Positions 1 through 8,415 of a stretch of 64,000 bases of DNA are shown here, piece by piece (positions within the stretch are counted from its first letter, which is position 1; each line of letters opens with the position of its first letter). The stretch comes from JAFAHS01 sp046728175 (GTDB lineage: Bacteria > Desulfobacterota > Binatia > Binatales > Binataceae). The stretch is from positions 12,589 to 76,588 of the forward strand of contig JBKPEA010000034.1 of NCBI GenBank assembly GCA_046728175.1, read 5' to 3'. Under the pieces are notes generated by a model, which did not search any database, had not been told where the DNA came from, and saw only the letters and a program-made list of their open reading frames with translations. The position numbers were made by a program, and so were the translations under genes.

Positions 1-113
1 TCGCTGAGCACAGCGGGATCGGTGGCAGGACGATCGTGGAATTCATCGCGATTGGCCGCGATAATCACCGGCCATTCGGGTGCGACCTTGAAGTAGATGG
101 CGAGGGTGCACAT
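1..113 (-). CDS. NRDE/TANGO2-family protein, N-terminal part only
   Basis: The gene runs off the left edge, so only the first 37 codons are visible. The translation opens MCTLAIYFKV and contains AANRDEF, the NRDE signature of the TANGO2 family, placed about 20 residues after a Met-Cys start as in that family. A GGA lies nine bases upstream of the ATG. The biochemical role of bacterial members is poorly defined; the second-position cysteine recalls Ntn-hydrolases, but that is inference. It is divergent from the oxidoreductase gene at 330, and the 216 bases between them should hold both promoters. The family call is fairly sure because the motif and start context agree. Confidence 0.72.
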   Translation of the reverse strand, partial: MCTLAIYFKVAPEWPVIIAANRDEFHDRPATDPAVLS

Positions 114-329
114 CGGAGTTCCAAACTTAGAGGGGAGTGAGTCGGTGATACAAGGCCTGGTCTCTGGATTGCGAAAGGGAAGCGGATTGGCCACTCCCCC
201 GAACCCGCAAGGCGCTGGCCGGCGCCGCGTCAGCGTGGTGCGTCGGTTCTTTCGGAGCGGCCTTTCTCCCCGCTTGGGAAAATGAATTTTTTCACAATTT
301 GAACAAACCTGCCAAGGAAGCGCACGCCG

Positions 330-1586
330 GTGAGGGCGTTGCCCTCCACCGATGCTAGAGTATTTCTTGTGAACCCGGGCGGTCGCTTTGATGTGTGTGT
401 CGTGGGCGCCGGAATTGTCGGCAGTTCGGTCGCGATGGCGCTGGCCGAGCGCAACCTCAAGACTATCGCGGTTGACCTGGATTTGAGCGGGCGTCTCAGT
501 TCGAGCGAGAAAAATGCCGGCGGAGTTCGAGCAACCTGGTGGCAATCGGTTAACATCATTCTGTGCCGTGCTTCCATCCAGTTCTTTGAGAAGATCGCGG
601 CGCAGGTCGGGTTTCGGCAGAAGGGCTACCTGTGGCTCTACGACGAGGCAACCTGGCCGGAAGCGCTGGCCCACATCGAACTTCAGCGCAGCCTTGGACA
701 TCCGATTGAAACCCTGTCCGCGACCGAAGTACGCGGGCGCTTTCCGGAAATCGACAAGCTCGACGGAATCGCGGGCGCGACGTTCTCGCCGCGCGACGGA
801 CTCATCAATCCCAACCTGCTTAAAGAGCACTATCGGGGCGTGGCGCTGCGCCGCGGCGCGCAGTTTCTTGATCACGTATGGGTAGTTGGAATCGAGGCGG
901 GTGCTGACGCCGTGTCCCTGAATTGCTGGCAATCTGATGAGGTCATGTCGGACGCCGGTCTGATGAGGTTGATGACCCAGGACGCGCCGGGCGAGGCGGA
1001 AACCGGACATTTGTTCGAGCTGCGCGCCGACGCGTTGGTCATCGCCGGCGGGGCATGGTCTCCCTACCCACTGAAACTGCTTGGACTCAAGAATTACAGT
1101 GAAGCGGTGAGGCGGCAGGTCTGCGTGGTAGACAACCGCAGCACCAATCTCGATCACTACGGCATGATCGTCGACACCTCGGGGGTCTATTTCCACAACG
1201 AGGGAGCGCACATCCTGGCCGGTTATTCCCCGCCCGAAGAGCCGCCCGGTTACCATTTCGGGTACGACGGCGAGCCATTTTTTCAAAACGAAATATGGCC
1301 CCGACTGTTCGCGCGGATGAGCTGCATGGAACGACTTCGGCACGTCACTGGATGGGCGGGGCTCTACGAAGTGAGTCCCGACCGCAGCGCGATAGTAGGC
1401 CGCGCCGCAAATCGGGTTTACGAAGCGCATTCATTCAGCGGAAGGGGCGTGATGCAGTCGTATGGGGCGGGGCAGGCGCTCGCGGACCTGATCGCCGGCG
1501 GCAAGTACGACCGGCTCGACGCGTCAGCGCTTTCGCGTGAGCGCTTCGAGCGCGGGGAACGGGCGTTCGAGACGCTGCACATCTGA
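330..1586 (+). CDS. FAD-dependent oxidoreductase, DAO (amino-acid oxidase/sarcosine oxidase) family
   Basis: About 418 residues, the usual size for single-subunit DAO-family flavoenzymes, which oxidise secondary or tertiary amines or D-amino acids. The dinucleotide-binding fold is near the N-terminus (VVGAGIVGSS, residues 24-33), with an acidic residue ending the second strand (AVDLD). The C-terminal part has the family pattern GWAGLYEVSPDRSAIVG and then FSGRGVMQSYGAG, which contacts the flavin. There is no signal peptide, so it is probably cytosolic. The start is uncertain: GTG 330 has AAGGAAG rather far upstream, and in-frame GTG 369 would give a start closer to the Rossmann strand. The substrate cannot be told from sequence. 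The nearest downstream gene is 138 bases away. Confidence 0.8.
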   Translation: MRALPSTDARVFLVNPGGRFDVCVVGAGIVGSSVAMALAERNLKTIAVDLDLSGRLSSSEKNAGGVRATWWQSVNIILCRASIQFFEKIAAQVGFRQKGYLWLYDEATWPEALAHIELQRSLGHPIETLSATEVRGRFPEIDKLDGIAGATFSPRDGLINPNLLKEHYRGVALRRGAQFLDHVWVVGIEAGADAVSLNCWQSDEVMSDAGLMRLMTQDAPGEAETGHLFELRADALVIAGGAWSPYPLKLLGLKNYSEAVRRQVCVVDNRSTNLDHYGMIVDTSGVYFHNEGAHILAGYSPPEEPPGYHFGYDGEPFFQNEIWPRLFARMSCMERLRHVTGWAGLYEVSPDRSAIVGRAANRVYEAHSFSGRGVMQSYGAGQALADLIAGGKYDRLDASALSRERFERGERAFETLHI

Positions 1587-1724
1587 AACTTAGGAGCAAA
1601 TTGCTCCGCAGAACGCTCCAGAGGCCAGCGACCATCGGGTTTCCTCCGCATGACGGAGCATGGTATGCAATTGCCATCTGCACGCGGAAGCGTGAGCGTT
1701 GCCGCATCCGTTTGAGGAGGCTGG

Positions 1725-2690
1725 ATGTTCTCATCGATCGACGAAGTCATCGAACGATTCGCCACAAACAACTATATCGCGAGCCGGCGAATCGCTACCG
1801 TCATATACCTCGCAAGCTCGCTCAAGAAGCCGATCCTGGTGGAGGGGCCGGCCGGCGTCGGGAAGACGGACCTCGCCAAGGTGCTCGCCGCGTCGCTGGG
1901 GCACGACCTGATTCGTCTGCAGTGCTACGAAGGACTGGATGAAGGCAAGGCGCTCTACGAGTGGGAGTACGCCAAGCAGCTGCTCTACACGCAGATCCTC
2001 AAGGACAAAATCAGTGAGGTCCTGACCGGGGCCAAGGGTCTCACCGAGGCGGTCGATCGAATCGCGCGGGAAGACGAAGTCTTCTTTTCGGAGCGCTTTG
2101 TGCTGCCGCGTCCGCTTCTGAAGGCGATTACCTCGGAGAAGCAGTGTGTGCTGCTGGTCGACGAAATCGACAAGGCCGATGCCGAGTTCGAGGCGTTTCT
2201 GCTCGAGCTGCTTTCGGATTTCCAGATTTCCGTCCCGGAGCTGGGCACCCTGACGGCCAAGCACATCCCGCTGGTGATTCTAACCTCGAATAACGCGCGC
2301 GAGATGTCCGACGCGCTCAAGCGCCGTTGTTTACACCTGTACATCGACTTTCCCGACCGCAAACAGGAACTCGCCATCATCAAGCTCAAGGTCCCCGAGG
2401 CGGCCGACAAGCTCGCCGACGAAGTGGTTGCGGTCGTGCAATCGCTGCGCAAGCTGGATCTCAAAAAGACCCCCGGCATCAGCGAGACGCTCGACTGGGT
2501 CAAGGCGCTCACCCTGCTTAACGTGCAGAGGCTGGATGAGGCACTGGTCAACGAAACGCTCGACACCATCGTCAAGTACGAAGGCGATGTGCGCAAAGCG
2601 CAGGAAGAACTCAAGGATTACGTGCGCCGCGTGCGCGCGCGGCGGGGTGCAGATGCGACCGGAAGCAGCGACAAGGATCTGTTAAACTAA
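1725..2690 (+). CDS. MoxR-type AAA+ ATPase
   Basis: A 321-residue AAA+ ATPase of the MoxR/CoxD class, which acts as a chaperone for metalloenzyme maturation or envelope stress together with VWA proteins. Walker A is GPAGVGKT at residues 41-48, Walker B is in VLLVDEIDKAD, and a sensor-1 asparagine follows in LTSNNARE. A strong GAGGAGG Shine-Dalgarno sequence lies a few bases upstream of the ATG. The gene ends 15 bases before a VWA-domain gene, the classic MoxR/VWA pairing, so the two probably form one transcription unit and one chaperone system. No dedicated client enzyme such as CO dehydrogenase is next to it, so the substrate is unknown. Confidence 0.88.
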   Translation: MFSSIDEVIERFATNNYIASRRIATVIYLASSLKKPILVEGPAGVGKTDLAKVLAASLGHDLIRLQCYEGLDEGKALYEWEYAKQLLYTQILKDKISEVLTGAKGLTEAVDRIAREDEVFFSERFVLPRPLLKAITSEKQCVLLVDEIDKADAEFEAFLLELLSDFQISVPELGTLTAKHIPLVILTSNNAREMSDALKRRCLHLYIDFPDRKQELAIIKLKVPEAADKLADEVVAVVQSLRKLDLKKTPGISETLDWVKALTLLNVQRLDEALVNETLDTIVKYEGDVRKAQEELKDYVRRVRARRGADATGSSDKDLLN

Positions 2691-2705
2691 GAGGGCAGGG
2701 CGGCG

Positions 2706-4118
2706 ATGGAAGAGAAGCTGGTCGAATTTGCGAACCTGCTGCGCGAGAACGGTGTCCGGGTTTCGCTCGCGGAAACGCTCGATGCGTTTTCGGCTTGCGA
2801 GCTGACCGGGCTCGGGGAGCGCGACGTGTTTCGCGCCGCGCTACGATCGACCATGGTCAAGCGGGCCAGCGAGCTGCCGGTCTTCGAAGAGCTCTTCGAC
2901 GTTTATTTCTCCGGGCTTGGCGAGATCATCAAGCAGGCCAGCAAGGCGGTACAGGACGCGCTCTCGATGTCGGATCAGGAATTCCAGAAGTTCCTGGAAG
3001 ACGTGGAGAAAATGCTGCAAAAAGAGGGCAAGAAGCTCTCCGAACTGGCCAAGCAGCTGCTGCAGAACAAGTCGGGCGCGCTCGAGAAGCGCCTGCGCGA
3101 GGCGGCCCGGGCAGCCAAGCTCAAGGGCATCGAGCGGACCATCGAGGAAAACTACTTTGCCCGCGCCCTGGCGCGCGAACTCGGTCTCGACAAGATCGAA
3201 GCCGAGATCAAGGAATTGCGCGAACAGCTCGAGAAGATGGATCTCGGGCAGGCGATGAAAGCGCGGATGGAAGAGTACCTGGAGCGCCGGCTCAAGGCGC
3301 TCGAAGACATCATCCGCCGCTACGTGCGCATGGAGCGCGAGAAACGGGACATCCGCCAGCGCGAAGATCAACGGATGAACCAAATCGCAGAGAAAAGTTT
3401 CTACTATCTCAGCGAAGAAGAGCTCAAAAAAATGCAGGAGGCGGTGCAAAAGCTCGCGCAGCGCCTCAAAAACGTCATCGCGATTCGCCGCAAGCGGGCC
3501 AAGAAAGGGCGGTTCGATATCAAGCGCACCTTGCGTTCCAACCTCGATTGCGGAGGGGTTCCCTTCAAACTGCGCTTCGAGCGGCGCAAGAAGGAGAAGC
3601 CGCAGGTGGTGATCCTGTGTGATGTCTCTGACTCCGTGCGCAACGCATCGCGGTTCATGCTGCAGTTCGTCTATTCGTTGCAGGACCTGTACTCGCGGGT
3701 GCGCAGCTTCATCTTCGTGTCAGACATCGGCGAAGTAACGGAGCATTTTCGCACCAACGACATAAAAGATGCGCTGGACGTGGCGTTGAAGGGCGATATT
3801 ATAAATGTGTACGCCCATTCGAATTTCGGTTTTGCATTCCGTAGTTTCGTGGCCGACCATATCGGAGCGATCAACAAGCGGACGACCGTGATTGTGCTGG
3901 GCGACGCGCGCAACAACTATAATCTGCCGCACGACTGGTGCTTGCGCGAAATTCGCCAGCGTGCGAAGCGCATCATCTGGCTGAATCCGGAGAGCCGCAA
4001 CACCTGGGGCTTCGGCGACAGCGAGATGGAACGCTACGCCGTTCACTGCGACATGGTCGAAGAGTGCCGCAATCTCAACCAGCTTTACCGCGTGGTCGAT
4101 CACTTGGTCGTGCGCTAG
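2706..4118 (+). CDS. VWA-domain (CoxE-like) protein, partner of the MoxR ATPase
   Basis: 470 residues. The N-terminal 250 residues are highly charged and predicted largely helical, with probable coiled coil around residues 95-255. The C-terminal third is a von Willebrand A domain of the CoxE/DUF58-like group. Its metal-ion-dependent adhesion site has the DxSxS form, D306-V-S308-D-S310, followed by a predicted Rossmann-like fold ending in a basic RAKRIIWLNPE segment. No signal peptide or membrane segment is evident, so a cytosolic co-chaperone is likely. It begins 15 bases after the MoxR stop codon. CoxE/MoxR pairs insert or remodel cofactors in enzymes, but the client here is unknown. Confidence 0.85.
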   Translation: MEEKLVEFANLLRENGVRVSLAETLDAFSACELTGLGERDVFRAALRSTMVKRASELPVFEELFDVYFSGLGEIIKQASKAVQDALSMSDQEFQKFLEDVEKMLQKEGKKLSELAKQLLQNKSGALEKRLREAARAAKLKGIERTIEENYFARALARELGLDKIEAEIKELREQLEKMDLGQAMKARMEEYLERRLKALEDIIRRYVRMEREKRDIRQREDQRMNQIAEKSFYYLSEEELKKMQEAVQKLAQRLKNVIAIRRKRAKKGRFDIKRTLRSNLDCGGVPFKLRFERRKKEKPQVVILCDVSDSVRNASRFMLQFVYSLQDLYSRVRSFIFVSDIGEVTEHFRTNDIKDALDVALKGDIINVYAHSNFGFAFRSFVADHIGAINKRTTVIVLGDARNNYNLPHDWCLREIRQRAKRIIWLNPESRNTWGFGDSEMERYAVHCDMVEECRNLNQLYRVVDHLVVR

Positions 4119-4252
4119 GCGCATGGCTTGGAGCTTTGCGACGGTTCCTTCGGTTGACCACTGACCGTGTTTGGTCCAAGATATTTGCGAGAGATGGATC
4201 GAACGCTGTCGCACGCGTCGCGGTCGTCACTGCGCGAATAGCAACTCAACCG

Positions 4253-4789
4253 ATGGCTGGTCACAAAGAAGATTTCATTCTGATGATGGTTGGCGGAATT
4301 ACTCTGGATCCGACAACCAAGATGCCCGTCGTGGTCCTTAAGGACCCGGATAACAAGCTTAACCTCTCGATCTGGGTGGGGCCCCTGGAGGCCACCGCGA
4401 TGGCCACCGAGATCGAAGGCATTCGGCCGCCGCGTCCCATGACGCACGACTTGCTCCGCAACCTGCTGACCGAGTTTGGCGCGAGCGTCGAATCCGCGGA
4501 AATTACGGAACTGCGCGAGAGCACTTACTTCGCCCGCATCCAGCTCAAGACGCGCGATGGCAAGACTTTGGAAATCGACTCGCGGCCCTCCGATGCGATC
4601 GCCGTGGCGCTGCGGACCAAGGCTCCGATCTACGTGGCCAAGCAGGTGTTGCTCGATTCCAGCGAGCCGCAGGAGACTCAGGCCGAGGCCGGCGGGTCGT
4701 CCGACCAGAACCTAGCCGGGGTTTCGCGCGACAAGTGGTCGGAGATACTCGAGCGGATGTCGCCCGAGGACTTCAAATACAAGATGTGA
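4253..4789 (+). CDS. Bifunctional nuclease family (DUF151) protein
   Basis: 178 residues from the chosen ATG. A longer in-frame extension to 3938 overlaps the VWA gene and has no family similarity, so it was rejected. The core has the DUF151/BFN pattern: MVGGITLDP, then VVLKDPDNKLNLSIWVGPLEATAMATEI broken by short turns, and later a SRPSDAIAVALR motif. Plant members have RNase and DNase activity; the role of bacterial members is not established. The C-terminal 45 residues are polar and probably flexible. It is a single-domain cytosolic protein. The gene lies 134 bases after the VWA gene and 78 bases before the membrane TPR gene on the same strand. Confidence 0.85.
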   Translation: MAGHKEDFILMMVGGITLDPTTKMPVVVLKDPDNKLNLSIWVGPLEATAMATEIEGIRPPRPMTHDLLRNLLTEFGASVESAEITELRESTYFARIQLKTRDGKTLEIDSRPSDAIAVALRTKAPIYVAKQVLLDSSEPQETQAEAGGSSDQNLAGVSRDKWSEILERMSPEDFKYKM

Positions 4790-4867
4790 CCACGCGCGCG
4801 CGTGCCAAGTCGATTCGAGAATCGGTTGCGCACGCCGCCGTCAAGCGCCTAGGGTCGATGTAGTCCG

Positions 4868-5626
4868 ATGCCCTCGACCCATCGCCGTTACAAGATCTCG
4901 CGCAAAGACCTGAAGCGCCCCGATGAATTCCAAACCTTCGTCGAGAGCGCTCAGGAATTTCTCCTCGCCAATCTGCGGCAGCTAATGATTTCAGCCGTAG
5001 TGGTCCTCGCCGCAGCCGGTATCGCTCTGGGCGTTTATATGTACGAGCGGCGGCGCGATCGCATCACGGGCGACCAGTTTTACGCCGCGCTGGGTGCGCT
5101 CAACGCCAAGCAATACAAGAGCGCCGAAGACCAGTTTACCAAGCTGGCGCAAACCGAGTCCGGCCGCCGGCTCGGGAAGCTCGCGGGGTTCTACCTCGGA
5201 TGCGCCTACCTCGGGGACAACGATCTGGCACGCGCGCGCGACGCGCTGGTCGCATTTGTAGCCGATGAGCACGATGCGACCTTCGCGAACCTGGCGCTGA
5301 CCAATCTGGGCGTGATCTACGAGCGAATGGGCGAGTACGCGAAAGCGGCCGGAGCCTATCAGCAGGCAGCCTCGCTGGCGGGACCGGAGCAGGTGCGGGC
5401 GCAGCTCGGCTTCGCTCGGATGTTGGCAAAGCAGGGTCAGAGGGACGCCGCGGTTGCCGTCTACCGAGCGTTCCTGGCGGCGCATCCCTTTGCGCAGCAG
5501 CGCCAGGAAGTGGTGGAATCCCTGGCGATGCTGGGCGCTTCACCGTCGGCGGAAGCGAAACCCGCGCCCCTCGGGAATATGTCAGTATTAATTCCGGGGT
5601 CCTCCGCCACGCCTTCCTCGCACTAA
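4868..5626 (+). CDS. Membrane-anchored TPR protein (YfgM-like)
   Basis: 252 residues. A basic N-terminal segment of about 35 residues is followed by one hydrophobic helix (about residues 37-57, rich in V/A/L and ending in YERRRDR). The rest resembles tetratricopeptide repeats: LAQTESGRRLGKLAGFYLG, LALTNLGVIYERMGEYAKAAGAYQQA and ARMLAKQGQRDAAVAVYRAF. The layout fits YfgM-type ancillary subunits, with a cytosolic N-terminus and a periplasmic TPR tail that binds envelope proteins or chaperones. That is inference from topology. The start MPSTHRRYK follows a region without a strong ribosome-binding site. Another TPR scaffold role is possible. Confidence 0.72.
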   Translation: MPSTHRRYKISRKDLKRPDEFQTFVESAQEFLLANLRQLMISAVVVLAAAGIALGVYMYERRRDRITGDQFYAALGALNAKQYKSAEDQFTKLAQTESGRRLGKLAGFYLGCAYLGDNDLARARDALVAFVADEHDATFANLALTNLGVIYERMGEYAKAAGAYQQAASLAGPEQVRAQLGFARMLAKQGQRDAAVAVYRAFLAAHPFAQQRQEVVESLAMLGASPSAEAKPAPLGNMSVLIPGSSATPSSH

Positions 5627-5986
5627 TTCAGGGCGACTCCTCGGGAGCGCCGTCCAAGACGCTCTTGTCACCCCCGCAAACGGTTGGGGAAGGCATCTTG
5701 CCACTCACACTCCTTGCTGATTAATGGCTCGCGCCACTGGGGACGGTTCGAAGAGTGATTCATGCGCAAGCAGCTATACTTTCGAAACAGCGCGAGTTCT
5801 CTTTCTTACCGGCCAAGGGTGATCGAGGCTCTCCTGCGCTGTGTCCTGCGACGCTTTTGCCGTAAATCAACACAAGACTTGAGGATCGTGCGCTGCCCCG
5901 TGGAGGCAACGAGAGATCAAAACCAGCGGGGAGAGCGACCAGATCCTCGCTTGGACCGAAGCGAGGTCCCGCCCCGCGCCGATGGC
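5627..5986. other. 360-base gap between convergent genes
   Basis: This gap lies between the convergent TPR gene (+) and DsbA-like gene (-). Just after the TPR stop, 5632-5651 can form an 8-bp hairpin (GGCG, bulged A, CTCC pairing with GGAG and CGCC). It lacks a T-run, so it is at best a weak terminator. Short frames here show no family similarity or ribosome-binding site. No RNA gene or repeat was recognised. Confidence 0.4.
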
Positions 5987-6907
5987 CTATCGCGCGGCAG
6001 CGTGGGCAGAGGCCGTGGCAAGTTCTGAGTTGATTACGAAGTCGAAGACTTTTCCTTCTGGCAGGCCCACCACCGGTATCCCGTTGACGAAGAAGGTTGG
6101 CGTCGATGATACGTTCACCGCGTTGCCGTCGGCCTCGTCCTGGGCGACTCGCTGAGCGGCTGCGGGCGCCGCCATGCACGCTTTCAACGCATTGACATCG
6201 AGTCCCAGGGTCGCCGCTTCTTCGTCGATTTTCTTTTGCACGTTGCCGGGGTTGATTTGTCCCTGGTTGGAATAGAAGTACCGGGCGAAATCCCAGAATG
6301 CGGATGGATTCTGCAGCCGGGCACATTCAGCCCCGATCGCCGCGGTGCGTGCCCACGGGTGCCCATTGAGCGGGTAGTTTTTGAAGATGACGCGAATCTT
6401 GCCCTTGTAGGTCGTGTTCGCCAGCGTCTCTATCTGACCGAAAGCATGCGCACAGTAGGGGCATTCGAAGTCTGAAAACTCCAGCATCGTGACGGGCGCA
6501 TCCGGAGGTCCCAACGTCGGGCGGTCGTCCAGATGAACGGGCGCGAGATCGATGCGCCCCCAAGCATCGGAGCCCAGGTCGTAAAACTGGCCCAGGATAG
6601 CCTTGGTTTCGTTCTGATCGCTGAAGAGGGAAACCGTGACGCTCTGGCCCTTTTCGTTGGTAACCGTGACCTGACGCTGATAAATGCCGGGGAGAGCGGT
6701 CTTTTGCATGGGGCCCAGCGTGATTTCGTCGACGCTGCCTATACGAAACTTCTTCTGCAAGTAGTCTCTCACAGCGGCGTCGCGGGCAGGGTTACTCGGG
6801 ACAGTAGGATTCGCCGACGGCGTCGAGGGGCCCGCGAAAGCTCGGTTCATTGCCAGTGCAGCTGCGAGGACCAAAACGAATACCGCGAAGTTCCACCGAC
6901 GAACCAT
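5987..6907 (-). CDS. DsbA-like periplasmic thiol-disulfide oxidoreductase
   Basis: 306 residues from ATG 6907, chosen because AGGGG lies seven bases upstream and the protein then begins with a clean signal peptide (MVRRW, a hydrophobic core, then AFA near residue 25). Residues about 40-115 form an N-terminal extension like those of DsbC/DsbG-like or DUF-type thioredoxins. The catalytic site is C149-P-Y-C152 in DFECPYCAHAF, followed by the helical insertion of DsbA folds. The cis-proline region is SSTPTFFVNG. It should oxidise or isomerise secreted proteins, or deliver electrons, in the periplasm. It stands alone on its strand and converges with the TPR gene. No DsbB or CcdA partner is nearby. 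Confidence 0.87.
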   Translation of the reverse strand: MVRRWNFAVFVLVLAAALAMNRAFAGPSTPSANPTVPSNPARDAAVRDYLQKKFRIGSVDEITLGPMQKTALPGIYQRQVTVTNEKGQSVTVSLFSDQNETKAILGQFYDLGSDAWGRIDLAPVHLDDRPTLGPPDAPVTMLEFSDFECPYCAHAFGQIETLANTTYKGKIRVIFKNYPLNGHPWARTAAIGAECARLQNPSAFWDFARYFYSNQGQINPGNVQKKIDEEAATLGLDVNALKACMAAPAAAQRVAQDEADGNAVNVSSTPTFFVNGIPVVGLPEGKVFDFVINSELATASAHAAAR

Positions 6908-7364
6908 CAAGCCCCTGCCAATCGAATGCTCCATAAGGGCTTCATGATACGGACGACGATTGAGATCTTCCAGAGCATCAAATTGGCCGAGTGCTCTCGC
7001 CTTAGCCGGGCACCCCCGGGGCCTTGCCGAGGCGGGAAGTGGAACCGGCAGCTTCCCTGCGGATTTGGCCAACCCTGCCGGTAGTTCGCATAAGCAATAT
7101 TATGTCAACTAGATGGACGGCCTAGAGGACTCGATGCGCTTCATGTCCGACTTGCACGGGAATGCGCCCAGGTTTCAGACCCTTCCGCAGTCCTGGTCCC
7201 ATGTCAGACTGGTGTTTCCGGCTCTTCGAAGGAACGACCATGAAGAGTCTCGCGGCCCGTATGGAAGCATCGAGGCCGATAGTACGGACGCGCAGTTCCC
7301 TTTCCGCTGTTATAGGATTGCGGCGTACAGATGCTCTGAATGAAAATTCCGGTGCAATCTCTGC
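6908..7364. other. 457-base region without an intact gene
   Basis: This stretch between the DsbA-like gene and a histidine-kinase remnant should contain the dsbA-like promoter, reading left. Its short frames show no recognisable family. It joins directly to a decayed coding fragment, so part of it may be the eroded upstream portion of the same kinase, but I could not align any of it to a kinase core. No hairpin with a T-run, tRNA or repeat was seen. Confidence 0.35.
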
Positions 7365-7682
7365 TTGAGCGTTTCGATATCTCGGGTGGGGCCTGAGCGT
7401 GCTCCAAGAATGCGGGCGGGTGCTAGGCTATTTGATGCTTTCTTTACTACTAAGCCTGCGGGAATGGGCATGGGACTCGCGATCGTTCGCTCAATCATCG
7501 ACAATCACAGGGACCGAATTTCGGCGACCCAGAATCCTGATCGTGGCGTGACGCTCGAGTTCACGCTGCCGTTGAACCCAGTACGTCTAGATGAGACGTC
7601 GCGCCGCAATCAAGCTTTGACTCGAAACGCTCGCGTGATCTCGCTGTGCTTCCGTGGAGTGATTTTCAAGCCCCCGGGCTGA
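7365..7682 (+). pseudogene. Remnant of a sensor histidine kinase (C-terminal ATPase end)
   Basis: The frame is open for 105 codons, but only about 50 of them (7428-7590) resemble a known domain. They read LFDAFFTTKP, GMGMGLAIVRSII and then VTLEFTLP, the F-box, G2 box and last strand of a HATPase_c domain as in NtrB/FixL-type kinases. No H-box, N-box or sensory domain is found upstream in any frame. The conserved HGG after the G2 helix is replaced by HRDR. The residues before and after look like random translation. I therefore read it as a truncated pseudogene rather than a small functional protein. No response regulator is adjacent. Confidence 0.68.
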
Positions 7683-7818
7683 TGCCTAGCTCTTCCCGAT
7701 CGAGATCCTCACCTTGCCGCGCTAGATGTCGTCGAGGCCGGCCCGATGCTTCGATTGCTGCTCTGTCGAGGGCTACATCGAGAATGTTTGCCGGGTAGAC
7801 GGGCAAGCGCAACCCATC

Positions 7819-8415
7819 TTACATTCGCTGTCTGATTGAGTGCAGGGCTTCCCGAGCCTCGTGGCTTCGCGGATCAAGGCGAAGAGCTTCCTGCGCGTAG
7901 CGTTCGGCGCTGCGGAGCCAGCCTAGCCGGATTGCGCAGTCTAGCATCGCAAGCAGTATGCTCACGCCCTCGCCCCCGAACTCGCGGGCGTGTTGGAACG
8001 CCTTTAGGGCTTCTTCGTCCCTCCCGAGGGCCGCCAGGATGGTTCCCATGGCATTCATTGCCTCGACGCTGAGCGAATCGAGTTCGAGAGCCTCGCGGCA
8101 CATCGCGAGCGCACCGCGTTTAGCGCCCTTCTCCGAGAGATCCCGCGCGGCCCTGGCCAGCCGGATCGCTTCCTCGCGCCACCTCCTGACTTCCACCTGT
8201 ACCTCGATGGTGTCGCGTGAGATTTCCGCTTTTTTGATGCGAACCCTGCGTCCCAGATAGTCGCGCAGGCGACCGACGATCGCGTCCCCGAGCGTCTCCG
8301 CCGACACCAGCCACGCGATGGAAATAGGATCGCCCACGTGGTCCGCGCGCCGGATTACGAGCGTTTGGCGCTCCTGATAGCGCTTCGCGCGCGACGCTCG
8401 CTCAGACTCGCTCAT
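7819..8415 (-). CDS. Cytosolic TPR-repeat protein
   Basis: 198 residues from ATG 8415 (MSESERASRA). The N-terminal 85 residues are basic and mixed alpha/beta, with a KRYQERQTLVIRR segment. From about residue 85 there are TPR-like helices: ALAMCREALELDSLSVEAMNAMG, AALGRDEEALKAFQHAR and AERYAQEALRLDPRSHEARE, the last with the typical DP turn. It overlaps the 3' end of the dGTPase gene by 14 bases on the same strand, so translational coupling is likely. There is no signal peptide or membrane segment. The function is unknown; the operon position may link it to nucleotide metabolism, but TPRs are generic binding modules. Confidence 0.62.
   Translation of the reverse strand: MSESERASRAKRYQERQTLVIRRADHVGDPISIAWLVSAETLGDAIVGRLRDYLGRRVRIKKAEISRDTIEVQVEVRRWREEAIRLARAARDLSEKGAKRGALAMCREALELDSLSVEAMNAMGTILAALGRDEEALKAFQHAREFGGEGVSILLAMLDCAIRLGWLRSAERYAQEALRLDPRSHEAREALHSIRQRM

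Noticed and set aside
97..285. 62-codon plus-strand frame near the left edge
   Set aside because: It overlaps the divergent promoter region and the NRDE gene start and has no similarity to any family.
5762..6028. 88-codon plus-strand frame in the 5.6-6.0 kb gap
   Set aside because: No ribosome-binding site or recognisable domain, and it overlaps the end of the DsbA-like gene.
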